Notes under the pieces: model-generated
Database searches by the model: none
Seen by the model: the letters and a program-made list of their open reading frames with translations, nothing else
What the model was told of the DNA's origin: nothing
Part shown: in pieces, positions 18,952 through 27,957 of the stretch
Layout: each line of letters opens with the position of its first letter
How positions within the stretch are numbered: the first letter of the stretch is position 1
Made by a program: the position numbers and the translations under genes
Origin: an uncultured Pelagibacteraceae bacterium
GTDB taxonomy: Bacteria > Pseudomonadota > Alphaproteobacteria > Pelagibacterales > Pelagibacteraceae
NCBI GenBank assembly: GCA_902547535.1
Contig: CACCOB010000003.1
Coordinates: 62,001-126,000 of the forward strand
DNA length: 64,000 nucleotides
Direction of reading: 5' to 3'

Positions 18952-19799
18952 TCAACCCGTTTAAATCGAAAAAAGGACTTGGAAGAGGACTGTCTTCCCT
19001 AATAGGTGACAGTGAGAAAATTAATGATAAAAAAAATGTCTCAATAAGTTCACTAGTTAGAAATAAGTATCAACCCAGAAAAAAATTTGACGAGATTAGT
19101 TTAGAGGAATTAACTAATTCTATAAGAGAGCGTGGTATTATCCAACCTATCATTGTAAGACCATCTTCTGATGAAGTAGATAAATTTGAGATAATAGCTG
19201 GAGAAAGAAGATGGCAGGCAGCACAATATGCAGGACTTCATGAAGTACCTGTAATTGTTTTAAATGTAGATAATCTTAAATCTTTAGAATTTGCTATTGT
19301 TGAGAATGTTCAAAGAAAAGATTTAAATCCAATTGAGGAAGCTGAGGGTTATAAAAGATTAATAGATGAATTTAGTTATGACCAAGATAAAGTATCAAAA
19401 TTCATTGGCAAAAGTAGAGCACACATATCTAATTGTTTGAGACTTTTATCTCTTCCACGAGAAATAATAGAATTAATTATTGAAGAAAAATTATCGCAAG
19501 GTCATGCAAAAATTTTAGTTGGATTAGATAATGCCATTCTTTTATCAAAGAAAATTATTTCAAAAAAATTATCTGTTAGACAAGCTGAAAATTTAGTACG
19601 TATGCTGAAATCAAATTCTAATAGTCATTCTAAGAAAAAAGATCCAAATATTGTAAGCCTTGAAGAAGAGTTAACAGATAAAGTTGGTATGCGAGTTTTT
19701 GTTAAGAATAAAAGAAACAACTCTGGAACTATTAGTTTAGAGTATAAAGGGGCTGATCAGCTAGAAAGATTGGTAGAGATAATTAAACAAAATTATTAA
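18948..19799 (+). CDS. parB: chromosome partitioning protein ParB
   Basis: ParB binds parS, spreads as a CTP-dependent clamp and stimulates ParA. The sequence opens with GLGRGLSSLIGD (the ParA-activating peptide), has the CTP-binding motif GERRWQA near residue 85 with ENVQRKDLNPIEEA after it, and a helix-turn-helix around KVSKFIGKSRAHISNCLRLL. The C-terminal dimer domain ends LERLVEIIKQNY. All 283 residues are consistent with the chromosomal family, and two parS sites lie just upstream. Confidence 0.97.
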   Translation: MINPFKSKKGLGRGLSSLIGDSEKINDKKNVSISSLVRNKYQPRKKFDEISLEELTNSIRERGIIQPIIVRPSSDEVDKFEIIAGERRWQAAQYAGLHEVPVIVLNVDNLKSLEFAIVENVQRKDLNPIEEAEGYKRLIDEFSYDQDKVSKFIGKSRAHISNCLRLLSLPREIIELIIEEKLSQGHAKILVGLDNAILLSKKIISKKLSVRQAENLVRMLKSNSNSHSKKKDPNIVSLEEELTDKVGMRVFVKNKRNNSGTISLEYKGADQLERLVEIIKQNY

Positions 19800-20773
19800 T
19801 AATTACTTACAAAATTAGACACAAAAAGCATTGAATTGACTGTATTTTTCTTAACTACAGCCTCTAAGTCATTGATTTTAAATATAATTTTCTTCACTTC
19901 ATCAGTAGACCATGATTGTGCTTGTTTTTTTACAATAGCCTTTTCTTTCCAAAATATTGGGGGCTTAAAACTAGATAAAACTTGATCAACATTTGTGTTA
20001 TTATCAATCTCATTTCGTATTTTTAAAAGTCTCTTAGATTTATTAAGTATTGTTCTTATAATTAATATGCAATCTTCTGATGAGTAATTATTTTCATTTA
20101 AAATACTTGATACCCTCTTTGAATTTTTTGCTAAGTAATTGTCTGATAGTTCAAATACACTATAGTTTTCAGCAAGATTAGAGAGCTTTAACACATCCTC
20201 AAGAGTTAATTTTTTTTTACTTATTTGCAAATTTCTTAATTTTGATAGTTCATTTTTTAAATTAATTCTATCTCCCTTAGATCTATCTATAAGTATATTT
20301 TTAATTTCTTGGGATAAGCTAAATTTATTCGCTTTCAAAAAGTTATTAACAATTGTATTTAGAGACCTAACATCATCTTCATAAACCGGTGTACAAATAA
20401 TTTGATTTTCCTTCTCAAATAAATTTCTTAATTTAGATCTTTTTTCTAGGTTTGTACTTTTAATTATAATGTTTACTTCCAAAGTTTTTCTTTTCAATAT
20501 TTCAGTTATTAAACCAATTAATTTATCTGTAGCTCTCGATATTATTATTAATTTACTTTCCTGAAACAGAGACTTGATAAATAAGTTTGAAATAAATTCG
20601 TCTTTATTATTCAATATTTCTTGCTCGTCATATTTTAATATTTCACCATTAAAATTTTTCAAATAAAAACTATCAATAATATCTTCCTTGATACCTTCAT
20701 TGTTTCCATAAATTAGATGGATATTTGATTTATTTGACTTTAGTTTTTCTAATTCAAAACTTTTAATTATCAT
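19796..20773 (-). CDS. holA: DNA polymerase III delta subunit
   Basis: HolA is the clamp-loader subunit that opens the beta sliding clamp. The 325-residue sequence is low in conserved motifs, but it has the IHLIYGNNEGIKEDIID opening, the SLFQESKLIII strand-loop and the C-terminal helical domain (PPIFWKEKAIVKKQAQSW) of the family. The order parB / holA-lptE-leuS on the opposite strand is typical for alphaproteobacteria and adds confidence. It overlaps lptE by 11 bases, and its 3' end touches that of parB. Confidence 0.88.
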   Translation of the reverse strand: MIIKSFELEKLKSNKSNIHLIYGNNEGIKEDIIDSFYLKNFNGEILKYDEQEILNNKDEFISNLFIKSLFQESKLIIISRATDKLIGLITEILKRKTLEVNIIIKSTNLEKRSKLRNLFEKENQIICTPVYEDDVRSLNTIVNNFLKANKFSLSQEIKNILIDRSKGDRINLKNELSKLRNLQISKKKLTLEDVLKLSNLAENYSVFELSDNYLAKNSKRVSSILNENNYSSEDCILIIRTILNKSKRLLKIRNEIDNNTNVDQVLSSFKPPIFWKEKAIVKKQAQSWSTDEVKKIIFKINDLEAVVKKNTVNSMLFVSNFVSNY

Positions 20774-21239
20774 CGATATTGATTATTGATGAGACAATCG
20801 AATCACTTATTATTTCTGCAAGATTTTCAATAACACTTTTCTCATTTTGTTCGAGTTTAAACTTATCAGAAATATTATTATAAATATTATTTTTTTTAAT
20901 TTTTTTACTTAATAATATGTTTTCATTTTTTTTAACTTTAAAACTAGTTATAACAATCAACTCAAACTTTAAAGGGTCACCCTTGCTATCTTTTGATATA
21001 ATTTTTTTATCAATTTCTGATAAAATGGAAACATCATATTTTAATTTGTTTGTCTGATTAGTCTTTTTGATTAAATTTAATCTACTTTTAATAATTTTGT
21101 TTATATCCTTCTCACCCGAAAATGATACTTTGTTAATTTCAAAATTATAATTTTTCTCTGAAAAAATTGGCTTATATGAACATGCTGAATTTAGAAATAT
21201 CAATGCCATCAATATAATTTTTACAAAGTTTCTACTCAT
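20763..21239 (-). CDS. lptE: LPS-assembly lipoprotein LptE-like
   Basis: LptE is the outer-membrane lipoprotein that plugs LptD during insertion of lipopolysaccharide. The 158-residue protein has a signal peptide with lipobox LNSAC at about residues 16-20, followed by YKPIF, and a short beta-rich body. Sequence similarity in the family is weak, so the call depends on length, the lipobox and position between leuS and holA, where LptE is found in alphaproteobacteria. It overlaps both neighbours (8 and 11 bases). Confidence 0.78.
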   Translation of the reverse strand: MSRNFVKIILMALIFLNSACSYKPIFSEKNYNFEINKVSFSGEKDINKIIKSRLNLIKKTNQTNKLKYDVSILSEIDKKIISKDSKGDPLKFELIVITSFKVKKNENILLSKKIKKNNIYNNISDKFKLEQNEKSVIENLAEIISDSIVSSIINIDDN

Positions 21240-23787
21240 TTATTAACAAATTAATTAGTCTATTTTTCACAAAAATTACCTTTTTAATAGATTTATCTTT
21301 TAAATATTTTTCAGATAATTTGTTAGATCTTATCTTAAGTAATAGATTTTCTTGATCGATATCTTTAGTTTCCTTTAAAATTGCCCTTTTTTTACCATTA
21401 ATTTGAACAACAAATTCGATCTTATCATCTTCCTCAAAATCTGGGTCAGCAACTGGCCATGCTAAGTTATTTCTTACATTTAGATCTTCTAAACATTCTG
21501 ATGTGAAATGTGGGATTGCTGGTGAAAATAATATTAAAATTTTTATGTAATTTTCCTTTAACAGTCTGCTGTCTGTTTCATTCAAAATTTCTTTATTAAA
21601 AAAATTATAAGTTTCATAAATGTTAGCAATAATTACATTGTAATTAAAATTTTCAAGATTACTTGAAATCTTTTTAACCATCTTATTAGTAAATTTATTT
21701 ATTTTACATTCTTTATTATCAACTTTAATATCTTTTTTAATTTCTTCTTTAATTTTATTATGAAGACCCCATAGTTTTTGAATAAATTTGTAAGATGCAA
21801 TCATTCCTTGATCTGACCACTGAACATCTTTTTCTGGTGGACTATCTGATAATATAAATAGTCTTACTGCGTCTGCACCATAATTATTTATTATATTTTC
21901 AGGATCAATCACATTTTTTTTCGATTTAGACATTGATTCTGATGGTCCAACTTTTATTTTATTATCCGGTTCTCCCTTTTTTTGATATTGATTTTCTACT
22001 AATTCTATTTCATCAGGACTAACCCATTTATTATTCTTATCTTTATAAGTTTCATGACAAACCATTCCTTGAGTAAATAAACCTTCAAATGGTTCTTCAA
22101 TCTCGAAATCCTTATTTTTATAATTTAGCGCTTTCATAAAAAAACGTGAATAAAGTAAATGTAGGATAGCGTGCTCAACTCCGCCTATATATTGATCAAC
22201 AGGCATCCAATATTTTATATCTTCTTTAGAAAAACCATAAGAAGTTTCATTGGGTGAGCAGAATCTTAAATAATACCATGATGAACAAACAAATGTATCA
22301 AGTGTATCAGTTTCTCTTTTATATTTTTTGCCGTTTATTTCTATAGTTTTCCAATCATCTTGCGCATCAAGTGGATTACCCTTACAATTTAAATTAACAT
22401 TTTCTGGTAATTTCACTGGTAATTCATTTTTTGGTATAGCTACTACATTTCCCTTCTCATCATAAGCAATTGGGATGGGACATCCCCAGTATCTTTGTCT
22501 TGAAACACCCCAATCTTTTAATCTAAAATTAATTTTTTTTTTACCGATTTTTTTTTCTTCTAAAATCTCTATTGTTTTTTTTACAGACTCTTCTGGAACT
22601 TTTAGACCATTAAGATATTCTGAATTTATAATTAAACCAGGGCCAGAATATGCTTCGTTTTGAACCATATAACTGTCGTCCTCTTCTTCCGGTTTAACAA
22701 CAGTTTTTATTTGAAGATTATATTTTTTTGCAAAATCATAGTCTCTTTGATCATGAGCTGGGCAACCAAATACTGCACCAAATCCATAATCCATTAAAAC
22801 AAAATTTGCAAAAAATACAGGTACCTTTTGATTTGGATTTAGAGGATTTGTAGCAGTTAGATTTGTTTTAAATCCAATTTTTTCTCCTATTGCAATAGCT
22901 TCCTCAGTAGTACCTGTTTTAGAACACTCTTTTTTAAACTTTTGAAATTCATCATTTTCTAAAAAATATTTTGAAATTTCATGATCTATCGAAAGTGCAA
23001 GAAATGAAAAACCAAATAGAGTATCTGGTCTGGTTGTATAACACTTTATTTCTTTAACAGGTATGTCACCATCTGTTTTAAAAGTAATTTCACATCCAAA
23101 AGATTTACCAATCCAGTTTCTTTGCATGACTTTTACTTTATTTGGCCATTTTTTTAATTTATCTAAACTATTAAGCAAATCTTCTGAAAATTTTGAAATA
23201 TTAAAAAACCATTGGTTTAACTTTTTTCTTTCCACAACAGCTCCAGATCTCCATCCCCTACCATCTATAACTTGTTCATTTGCGAGAACTGTTTGATCAA
23301 TAGGATCCCAATTTACGTAATTTTCTTTTCTATAAACAAGGCCTTTTTCATAAAGCTCTAAAAAAAATAGTTGTTGATGTTTGTAATACTCCTCTGAACA
23401 TGTTGAAATTTCTCTGTCCCAGTCAATAGAAAGTCCAAGTTTTTTTAATTGACCTTTCATGGTAGATATATTTTTATTTGTCCAATCTTTTGGGTTTAAA
23501 TTATTTTCTCTTGCAGCATTTTCTGCAGGCATACCAAATGCATCCCAACCCATTGGATGTAATACATTAAAACCTTTAAGTGATTTATAACGTGATAATA
23601 CATCGCCTATTGTGTAATTTCTCACATGGCCCATATGTATTTTACCTGATGGATATGGAAACATTTCGAGGCAATAAAATTTTTCTTTTGAGTGATCTAT
23701 TTTTGAATTAAATACTTTATTCTTTATCCATTTCTCCTGCCATTTATTTTCAACAGTCTTAAAATTATATCTTTCTAAAGAAGTCAT
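21232..23787 (-). CDS. leuS: leucyl-tRNA synthetase
   Basis: LeuS charges tRNA-Leu. The class I signatures are clear: the HIGH motif in [17 protein letters not shown] (about residues 46-62) and KMSKS in [17 protein letters not shown]. The editing domain contains [11 protein letters not shown], the conserved threonine-rich site that hydrolyses mischarged tRNA. At 851 residues it is full length. It is the first gene of the leftward leuS-lptE-holA operon and lies 25 bases after the lipoprotein gene. Confidence 0.98.
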   Translation of the reverse strand: MTSLERYNFKTVENKWQEKWIKNKVFNSKIDHSKEKFYCLEMFPYPSGKIHMGHVRNYTIGDVLSRYKSLKGFNVLHPMGWDAFGMPAENAARENNLNPKDWTNKNISTMKGQLKKLGLSIDWDREISTCSEEYYKHQQLFFLELYEKGLVYRKENYVNWDPIDQTVLANEQVIDGRGWRSGAVVERKKLNQWFFNISKFSEDLLNSLDKLKKWPNKVKVMQRNWIGKSFGCEITFKTDGDIPVKEIKCYTTRPDTLFGFSFLALSIDHEISKYFLENDEFQKFKKECSKTGTTEEAIAIGEKIGFKTNLTATNPLNPNQKVPVFFANFVLMDYGFGAVFGCPAHDQRDYDFAKKYNLQIKTVVKPEEEDDSYMVQNEAYSGPGLIINSEYLNGLKVPEESVKKTIEILEEKKIGKKKINFRLKDWGVSRQRYWGCPIPIAYDEKGNVVAIPKNELPVKLPENVNLNCKGNPLDAQDDWKTIEINGKKYKRETDTLDTFVCSSWYYLRFCSPNETSYGFSKEDIKYWMPVDQYIGGVEHAILHLLYSRFFMKALNYKNKDFEIEEPFEGLFTQGMVCHETYKDKNNKWVSPDEIELVENQYQKKGEPDNKIKVGPSESMSKSKKNVIDPENIINNYGADAVRLFILSDSPPEKDVQWSDQGMIASYKFIQKLWGLHNKIKEEIKKDIKVDNKECKINKFTNKMVKKISSNLENFNYNVIIANIYETYNFFNKEILNETDSRLLKENYIKILILFSPAIPHFTSECLEDLNVRNNLAWPVADPDFEEDDKIEFVVQINGKKRAILKETKDIDQENLLLKIRSNKLSEKYLKDKSIKKVIFVKNRLINLLINE

Positions 23788-23812
23788 ATTAATTTTCTTA
23801 AGCTATAGATTA

Positions 23813-24379
23813 TTATCGAGCTGAACCTTTACCTTTGTAAGGTTTGAAATTTTTATCTTTGTTTTGTTTTTTATAAATTGTAGCTTGACTTAAAATCTTT
23901 TTTTTAAGTTCGGCAACAAGAGGTCCTGACTTTTGGCTTGTTTTACAATTTGTTATTTGATTACATTTTTTGTAAAAAACTTTTATATCAAGAGCGTCTG
24001 CTCTTACTTCATTAGATAAAAAACGAATTGAAATTTTGACCGATTCATTAATATTATCTCCGTCAGAATACCAATCAGTTATTATAATTCCTCCACTGTA
24101 ATTAACTGATGAAAGAGGCATAAAATCGATTATATCTAGAGATGCCCTCCAAAGTTCATTTGCGCTGGCAAATACAAAATCACCACCTTTAGCCTTATCA
24201 CCCTGAAAAGCTTTGTCTAATCTGAAACCTCTTCCTTCTTCTAAATTTTTTTTCACTCTCTCTTTAGGATCAGGTGGATTTTTTCTAGCATCTCCTCCAG
24301 GCATTCCTTCACATGCATTTAGTAGGAAAAAGGTCACTCCCAACAAAACAAGGACTCTTGAACTTTTGTAATTTGACAT
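23813..24379 (-). CDS. DUF3576-type lipoprotein
   Basis: A 188-residue secreted lipoprotein: the signal peptide ends in lipobox LNAC at about residues 20-23, then a proline-rich linker (GGDARKNPPDPKER) and a domain with LWRASLDIIDFMPLSSVNYSGG and IITDWYS, which I recognise as the alphaproteobacterial DUF3576 family. Function is unknown. The gene regularly precedes leuS in this class, as here. It diverges from the porin across a 220-base region. The final region (KPYKGKGSAR) is basic. Confidence 0.8.
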   Translation of the reverse strand: MSNYKSSRVLVLLGVTFFLLNACEGMPGGDARKNPPDPKERVKKNLEEGRGFRLDKAFQGDKAKGGDFVFASANELWRASLDIIDFMPLSSVNYSGGIIITDWYSDGDNINESVKISIRFLSNEVRADALDIKVFYKKCNQITNCKTSQKSGPLVAELKKKILSQATIYKKQNKDKNFKPYKGKGSAR

Positions 24380-24563
24380 TTTATATCTATAAAACTTAGT
24401 AATAGATGAAAAGAAGCAAGAATAAATAGAAATTTTTAAAAAAAGGTGAAAATATCAAATAAAATAGGATTTATAGGTGATGTAAAAATACAACACTATA
24501 TTAAAATAACATGTTTAAAAATAATATTAAAGATCAATATTAACAATAAATGATAAGTATTGC

Positions 24564-24581
24564 TTGTTTAATATTAAACAA
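24564..24581. promoter_or_regulatory. perfect 18-base palindrome in the porin leader
   Basis: TTGTTTAATATTAAACAA is a perfect inverted repeat with no spacer, ending 18 bases before the porin ATG. It could be an operator for a dimeric regulator or, in RNA, a hairpin near the ribosome-binding site (CGAAAGG, 24586-24592). Further AATATTAA-like elements occur upstream at 24521-24541. No known regulator site is matched with certainty. Confidence 0.6.
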
Positions 24582-24599
24582 TTAACGAAAGGTAATAAT

Positions 24600-25544
24600 A
24601 TGGACAATCTAAAAAAACTTGGATTGACAGCACTGGGTACTGCGTTAGTAACAGCAGGTTCAGCTCAAGCTGCTTCAATGTCTGTATCAGGTTCAACTTC
24701 ACTATTCTTTAATGGAGAAGATAACTCTGATTTAGGTAATGGATGGTCAATGACTGACTCAATCACTTTTAGTGCAAGTGGTGAAATGGACAATGGTTTC
24801 ACTATTTCAACAACATTAGAGCTTGATGGTAACATAATGGATACAAGAACGTTATCTATTGACACTGGAGATATGGGTAAAATTACATTCTCAGGTGACG
24901 GAGCATCAGGACCAATCGGTGCATGGGATGATATTACTCCAAGTGCAAACGAAGAAGCACATGGTGTAGCAACATCTGGAACTGCTTCTGGAGCTGCTAA
25001 CGCTGCTGCTACAAACAACATATTTGTATATGACTATACAATTACGGATGGTTTAGCGCTTAAAGCATCATACACTCCATCTGGTGGAGCTGGTGTAGTA
25101 GAAAGTTCAATGGACTATGGTCTTTTATACACAGGAATGGAAGGTTTATCTCTTTACGCAGCAATGGGTGAAAACAATAACCAACCAAGTTCTGGTATAA
25201 CTGGAAAAGCTGACTTATCTATGTTTGGTGTGAAATATGCAATGGGTGCAATCACATTAGGTTACCAAATAAATGAGACAGATTCTGGTACTGCTAATGA
25301 AGATGAAGACTTTACAGCAATGGGTGTTTCTTATGCGTTAAGCGATGACCTATCAGTATCACTTAACATGTCAGAAATCGACTTTGAGTCTACAACAGAA
25401 GATCAAGAAGCAACAGGTGTAAGTTTCTCTTATACTTCAGGCGGAATGACGATCTCTGGAACTCACTCAACAATCGATAACCAAAATGGAACTGCAACAG
25501 CAGACAATACTGGTTACGAACTAAATTTCGTATTCTCATTCTAA
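24600..25544 (+). CDS. outer-membrane porin
   Basis: A 314-residue protein with a classical signal peptide (KKLGLTALGTALVTAGSAQA, cleaved before ASMSVSG) and a mature part of repeated amphipathic strands ending in ELNFVFSF, the aromatic-terminal signature recognised by the BAM complex. It belongs to the Gram-negative porin type (16-strand class). I chose the ATG at 24600, preceded by CGAAAGG, over an in-frame TTG at 24564 that would put residues before the signal peptide and lies in the leader palindrome. It is more GC-rich and less lysine-rich than its neighbours, as expected for a highly expressed gene. A strong terminator follows. Confidence 0.9.
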   Translation: MDNLKKLGLTALGTALVTAGSAQAASMSVSGSTSLFFNGEDNSDLGNGWSMTDSITFSASGEMDNGFTISTTLELDGNIMDTRTLSIDTGDMGKITFSGDGASGPIGAWDDITPSANEEAHGVATSGTASGAANAAATNNIFVYDYTITDGLALKASYTPSGGAGVVESSMDYGLLYTGMEGLSLYAAMGENNNQPSSGITGKADLSMFGVKYAMGAITLGYQINETDSGTANEDEDFTAMGVSYALSDDLSVSLNMSEIDFESTTEDQEATGVSFSYTSGGMTISGTHSTIDNQNGTATADNTGYELNFVFSF

Positions 25545-25570
25545 TTACTCTTAGAATCGAATATCTAAAG

Positions 25571-25600
25571 AAGGGCCCCTATTTAGGGGCCTTTTTTTTT
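25571..25600 (+). terminator. rho-independent terminator of the porin gene
   Basis: An uninterrupted GC-rich stem GGCCCCT / AGGGGCC with loop ATTT (25574-25591) is followed by nine T residues. Flanking A/T pairs lengthen the stem. It is one of only two clear intrinsic terminators seen in the window. The stop codon of the converging thiE-like gene (25583-25585) lies inside the hairpin, so the element may also end that transcript. Confidence 0.95.
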
Positions 25601-26125
25601 AATAAAATATGAAATACCAGCAAAGCCAATAGAGTTTGTAAGTTTAATTAAATTAAGATTTCTCTCTGAAATTCCTCCTAAAGCAACTACTCTTTTAGAT
25701 GAGTATTTTGATATTTCTTTAAATTTAGATAGACCTAAATAGTTTTTGTTTTTCTTAAAAATTGAAGATATAAAAATTTCACTGACTGTTTGTTTTTCTT
25801 TAATTCTTATTTCTTTTAAATTATGTGCTGACCCAATTAAAATAAAATCTCTTTTAAATTTAAAACTCAAATGATTAAAACTTTTATTAAAAGATGGAAT
25901 ATAAGCTCCATCTAAATTTAACTTTATCGATAGTTTAATATTATTCGATAGTAAAAATTTAAGAGATTTTTTTTTACAGTAATATTTAAGAGAAAGTATT
26001 TCTTCAATATTATAATTTTTTTTGTAATTTCTATAAATAATTGTGGTATTTTTATCTTGAATATCAATATTACTTTTTATGAATTTATCTATAAAGTAGT
26101 ATTTTTTTAATAATTTAATATGCAT
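25583..26125 (-). CDS. thiamine phosphate synthase-like (ThiE/TenI fold) protein
   Basis: The C-terminal half resembles the ThiE/TenI TIM-barrel: IGSAHNLKEI, a strand ending YLGLSKFKEI, then VVALGGISERNLNLI and GFAGISYF, the phosphate-binding end of the barrel. At 180 residues it is shorter than ThiE (about 210), and the N-terminal part is poorly conserved, so it may be a TenI-like or degenerate homologue rather than a thiamine-phosphate synthase. I start it at ATG 26125; an in-frame TTG at 26137 adds four residues. Its ATG overlaps that of the divergent yggS in the palindrome ATGCAT. Confidence 0.65.
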   Translation of the reverse strand: MHIKLLKKYYFIDKFIKSNIDIQDKNTTIIYRNYKKNYNIEEILSLKYYCKKKSLKFLLSNNIKLSIKLNLDGAYIPSFNKSFNHLSFKFKRDFILIGSAHNLKEIRIKEKQTVSEIFISSIFKKNKNYLGLSKFKEISKYSSKRVVALGGISERNLNLIKLTNSIGFAGISYFIKKKGP

Positions 26126-26782
26126 ATAACTGTTCAAAATTTACTAACTATTCAAAGATCTATTAAATCTAAGTTGTTAGATTTAAAAGAAAAAAATAGA
26201 ATACCGAAAATAATTGCAGTTTCAAAAACATTTAAAATAGATCATATTCTGCCATTAATTGATTATGGTCACTTGGATTATGGAGAAAACAAAGTTCAAG
26301 AAGCAGTAGAAAAATGGACTAGTATCAAAAAACAAAATAAAAAAATTAAATTGCACTTAATAGGAAAACTTCAAACTAATAAGGTCAAATATGCAGTCAA
26401 AATTTTCGATTACATACATTCTCTGGATAGCGAGAAATTAGCAAAAAAGATAGCTGAGGAACAAAATAAACAACATCTTAAACCTAAAATTTTTATTCAA
26501 ATAAATCTTGGAGAAGAAAGTCAAAAATCTGGAATTTTAAAAGAAAATTTATCGGATTTTTATAATTTTTCAAAGGATTTAGGACTTAATATTATAGGAA
26601 CTATGTGTATTCCTCCTTTTGAGAAAGATCCATCTAAATTCTTTTCAATAATGTCTGAGCTAAATCAAAAAAATAATTTATCTGAAATAAGCATGGGCAT
26701 GTCCTCAGATTATTTAAAGGCAATTGAATTCAACTCCACTTATTTAAGAATAGGATCAAATATATTTGGTCAGAGAGGATAA
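26120..26782 (+). CDS. PLP homeostasis protein (YggS/PROSC family)
   Basis: YggS proteins bind pyridoxal 5'-phosphate as single-domain alanine-racemase-like barrels and control vitamin B6 and amino-acid balance. The PLP lysine is in IIAVSKTFK, followed by YGENKVQEAVEKW, the LIGKLQTNKVKYAV strand and the C-terminal MGMSSDYLKAIEFNSTYLRIG phosphate loop region. The 220 residues are normal. The start codon shares ATGCAT with the divergent thiE-like gene, and no Shine-Dalgarno sequence is visible. Confidence 0.94.
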   Translation: MHITVQNLLTIQRSIKSKLLDLKEKNRIPKIIAVSKTFKIDHILPLIDYGHLDYGENKVQEAVEKWTSIKKQNKKIKLHLIGKLQTNKVKYAVKIFDYIHSLDSEKLAKKIAEEQNKQHLKPKIFIQINLGEESQKSGILKENLSDFYNFSKDLGLNIIGTMCIPPFEKDPSKFFSIMSELNQKNNLSEISMGMSSDYLKAIEFNSTYLRIGSNIFGQRG

Positions 26783-26783
26783 T

Positions 26784-27281
26784 TTAAGTTAGTATAATTT
26801 TAGTACTCTTATTGATTAGTTTTATTAGGATTAAAAAATCTTTCCTCTTAAGCGCAACACATCCTGAGGTTGGCTTTAATTTCTCGCTTAAATGTATAAA
26901 AATTGCGCTGCCTTTAGCTAATTTTCTTTTTTTTGTGTTATAGTTAATTGGTATTATAAAATCATACTTGTTATCTTTTCTAAATAATTTTTCAAAACTA
27001 ATATTTTTGTTTTTTATATTTATTAATCGGTTGTAGTACTTTTTGCTTTTAACATCATCACACCAACCCATCTCTTTTTTAATTGGAATACATTTTAACT
27101 TTGTTAAGGGTTTATGGCATCGATCTTTTCTATATAGTAAACTACCTAAAGAAAATGCTCCAATTGGTGTTTTTTTATCGCCTTCCACCTTCATTTTAGC
27201 AGATCCTTTCTTGCCAATGGAGCAAGGGAAAATAAAATCATCAAAAATAAGTGTTCCTTTATTTTTTAAAATAATTGTCAT
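26784..27281 (-). CDS. YkuD-type L,D-transpeptidase domain protein
   Basis: This 165-residue protein has the L,D-transpeptidase motif with its histidine and catalytic cysteine in IHLSEKLKPTSGCVALKRKD near the C-terminus, and the KVEGDKKTPIGAFSLG strand typical of the family. Enzymes of this type make or alter 3-3 crosslinks or attach proteins to peptidoglycan. No signal peptide is evident in the protein from the ATG at 27281, so export is unexplained. It diverges from the following regulator with only 14 bases between start codons. Confidence 0.83.
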   Translation of the reverse strand: MTIILKNKGTLIFDDFIFPCSIGKKGSAKMKVEGDKKTPIGAFSLGSLLYRKDRCHKPLTKLKCIPIKKEMGWCDDVKSKKYYNRLINIKNKNISFEKLFRKDNKYDFIIPINYNTKKRKLAKGSAIFIHLSEKLKPTSGCVALKRKDFLILIKLINKSTKIILT

Positions 27282-27295
27282 ATTCTTTACTATAT

Positions 27296-27847
27296 ATGAA
27301 TAATCAAACTTTAGTAATTTATGATTTTAAAATTTTATACGAAATACTGAGTGAAATTGAAAGTCACTTAAATTTTAGTTTGATTAGTATAAACAAAATT
27401 ACTGATCTTAATTTAAATACTAAAGATAATTATCTTATTATATCAGAAAAAAAAAAAAATATTGAGGATCAGATTATTATTAATGAATTCCCAATTGATA
27501 TTAATAAATTTATAGAGTCAATAAATATTAAATTCCTAAAAAAAAAATATAATCAGCAATCAGATATTGATCTAGGTATTTATAAATTAAATTTAAATTC
27601 AAGAAAAATTTTCAATCAAGAAAAGAGTCTTAATTTGACTGAAAGAGAGGCAAATATTATAATTTTTTTATATAACTCGAATAAACCAGTAAAAATTAGT
27701 AAGTTACAAACAGAAGTATGGGGACATAATTTAAAATTAGAAACCCACACAGTTGAAACTCATATTTATAGGTTAAGAAAAAAAATTAGTAATGTGTTTG
27801 ATGATAAAAATTTTATAAAAAGTTCAAAGACTGGTTATATAATTTAA
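27296..27847 (+). CDS. atypical OmpR-type response regulator with degenerate receiver
   Basis: The C-terminal ~95 residues form an OmpR/PhoB winged helix: LNLTEREANIIIFLYNSN, then the recognition-helix region THTVETHIYRLRKKIS and the terminal KTGYII wing. The N-terminal part has the strand spacing of a receiver (TLVIYD, FSLISI, NYLIISE) but no phospho-acceptor aspartate where expected; the third strand ends in Ser-Glu. It probably works without phosphorylation. ATG 27296 is preferred to an upstream TTG at 27275, which would overlap the divergent gene. Its stop overlaps the start of the ArfA-like gene (TAATG). No kinase gene is adjacent. Confidence 0.8.
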   Translation: MNNQTLVIYDFKILYEILSEIESHLNFSLISINKITDLNLNTKDNYLIISEKKKNIEDQIIINEFPIDINKFIESINIKFLKKKYNQQSDIDLGIYKLNLNSRKIFNQEKSLNLTEREANIIIFLYNSNKPVKISKLQTEVWGHNLKLETHTVETHIYRLRKKISNVFDDKNFIKSSKTGYII

Positions 27848-27954
27848 TGAAAAAAAAAAATCGTATAGCTAAAGATTTATTAACACCAAAGTATAAAATT
27901 CGTATAGTTAAACCCAAAAAAGGTAAGGGTAGCTTTAAAAGAAAAAAAAAATAA
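27847..27954 (+). CDS. arfA: ArfA-like alternative ribosome-rescue factor (35 residues)
   Basis: This short gene starts in the stop codon of the regulator (TAATG) and encodes a very basic peptide: MKKKNRIAKDLLTPKYKIR followed by KPKKGKGSFKRKKK. It matches the core of E. coli ArfA, where a LL-x-x-P-x-[YF]-x-x-RV segment is followed by KKGKGSYxRK. ArfA recruits RF2 to ribosomes stalled without a stop codon. E. coli ArfA is 72 codons, of which about 55 are used; this is close to the minimal functional core. No hairpin that would create a nonstop message is visible. The first lysines are encoded by an 11-A run. Confidence 0.75.
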   Translation: MKKKNRIAKDLLTPKYKIRIVKPKKGKGSFKRKKK

Positions 27955-27957
27955 GCT

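Noticed and set aside
21904-23674. Antisense open frames within leuS and other long genes
   Set aside because: Long reverse frames are expected in AT-rich genes with biased codons; none has a start context, motif or spacing suggesting a gene.
24564-24599. TTG start of the porin at 24564
   Set aside because: It lies in the palindrome, and the resulting residues would precede a perfectly standard signal peptide beginning at ATG 24600, which has a ribosome-binding site.
25545-25572. tRNA-like GAATCGAAT sequence after the porin
   Set aside because: No cloverleaf arms can be drawn around it; it is leader sequence of the terminator.
27850-27860. Programmed slippage at the 11-A run in the ArfA-like gene
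   Set aside because: Long A runs are frequent throughout the window, and the frame is intact without slippage.
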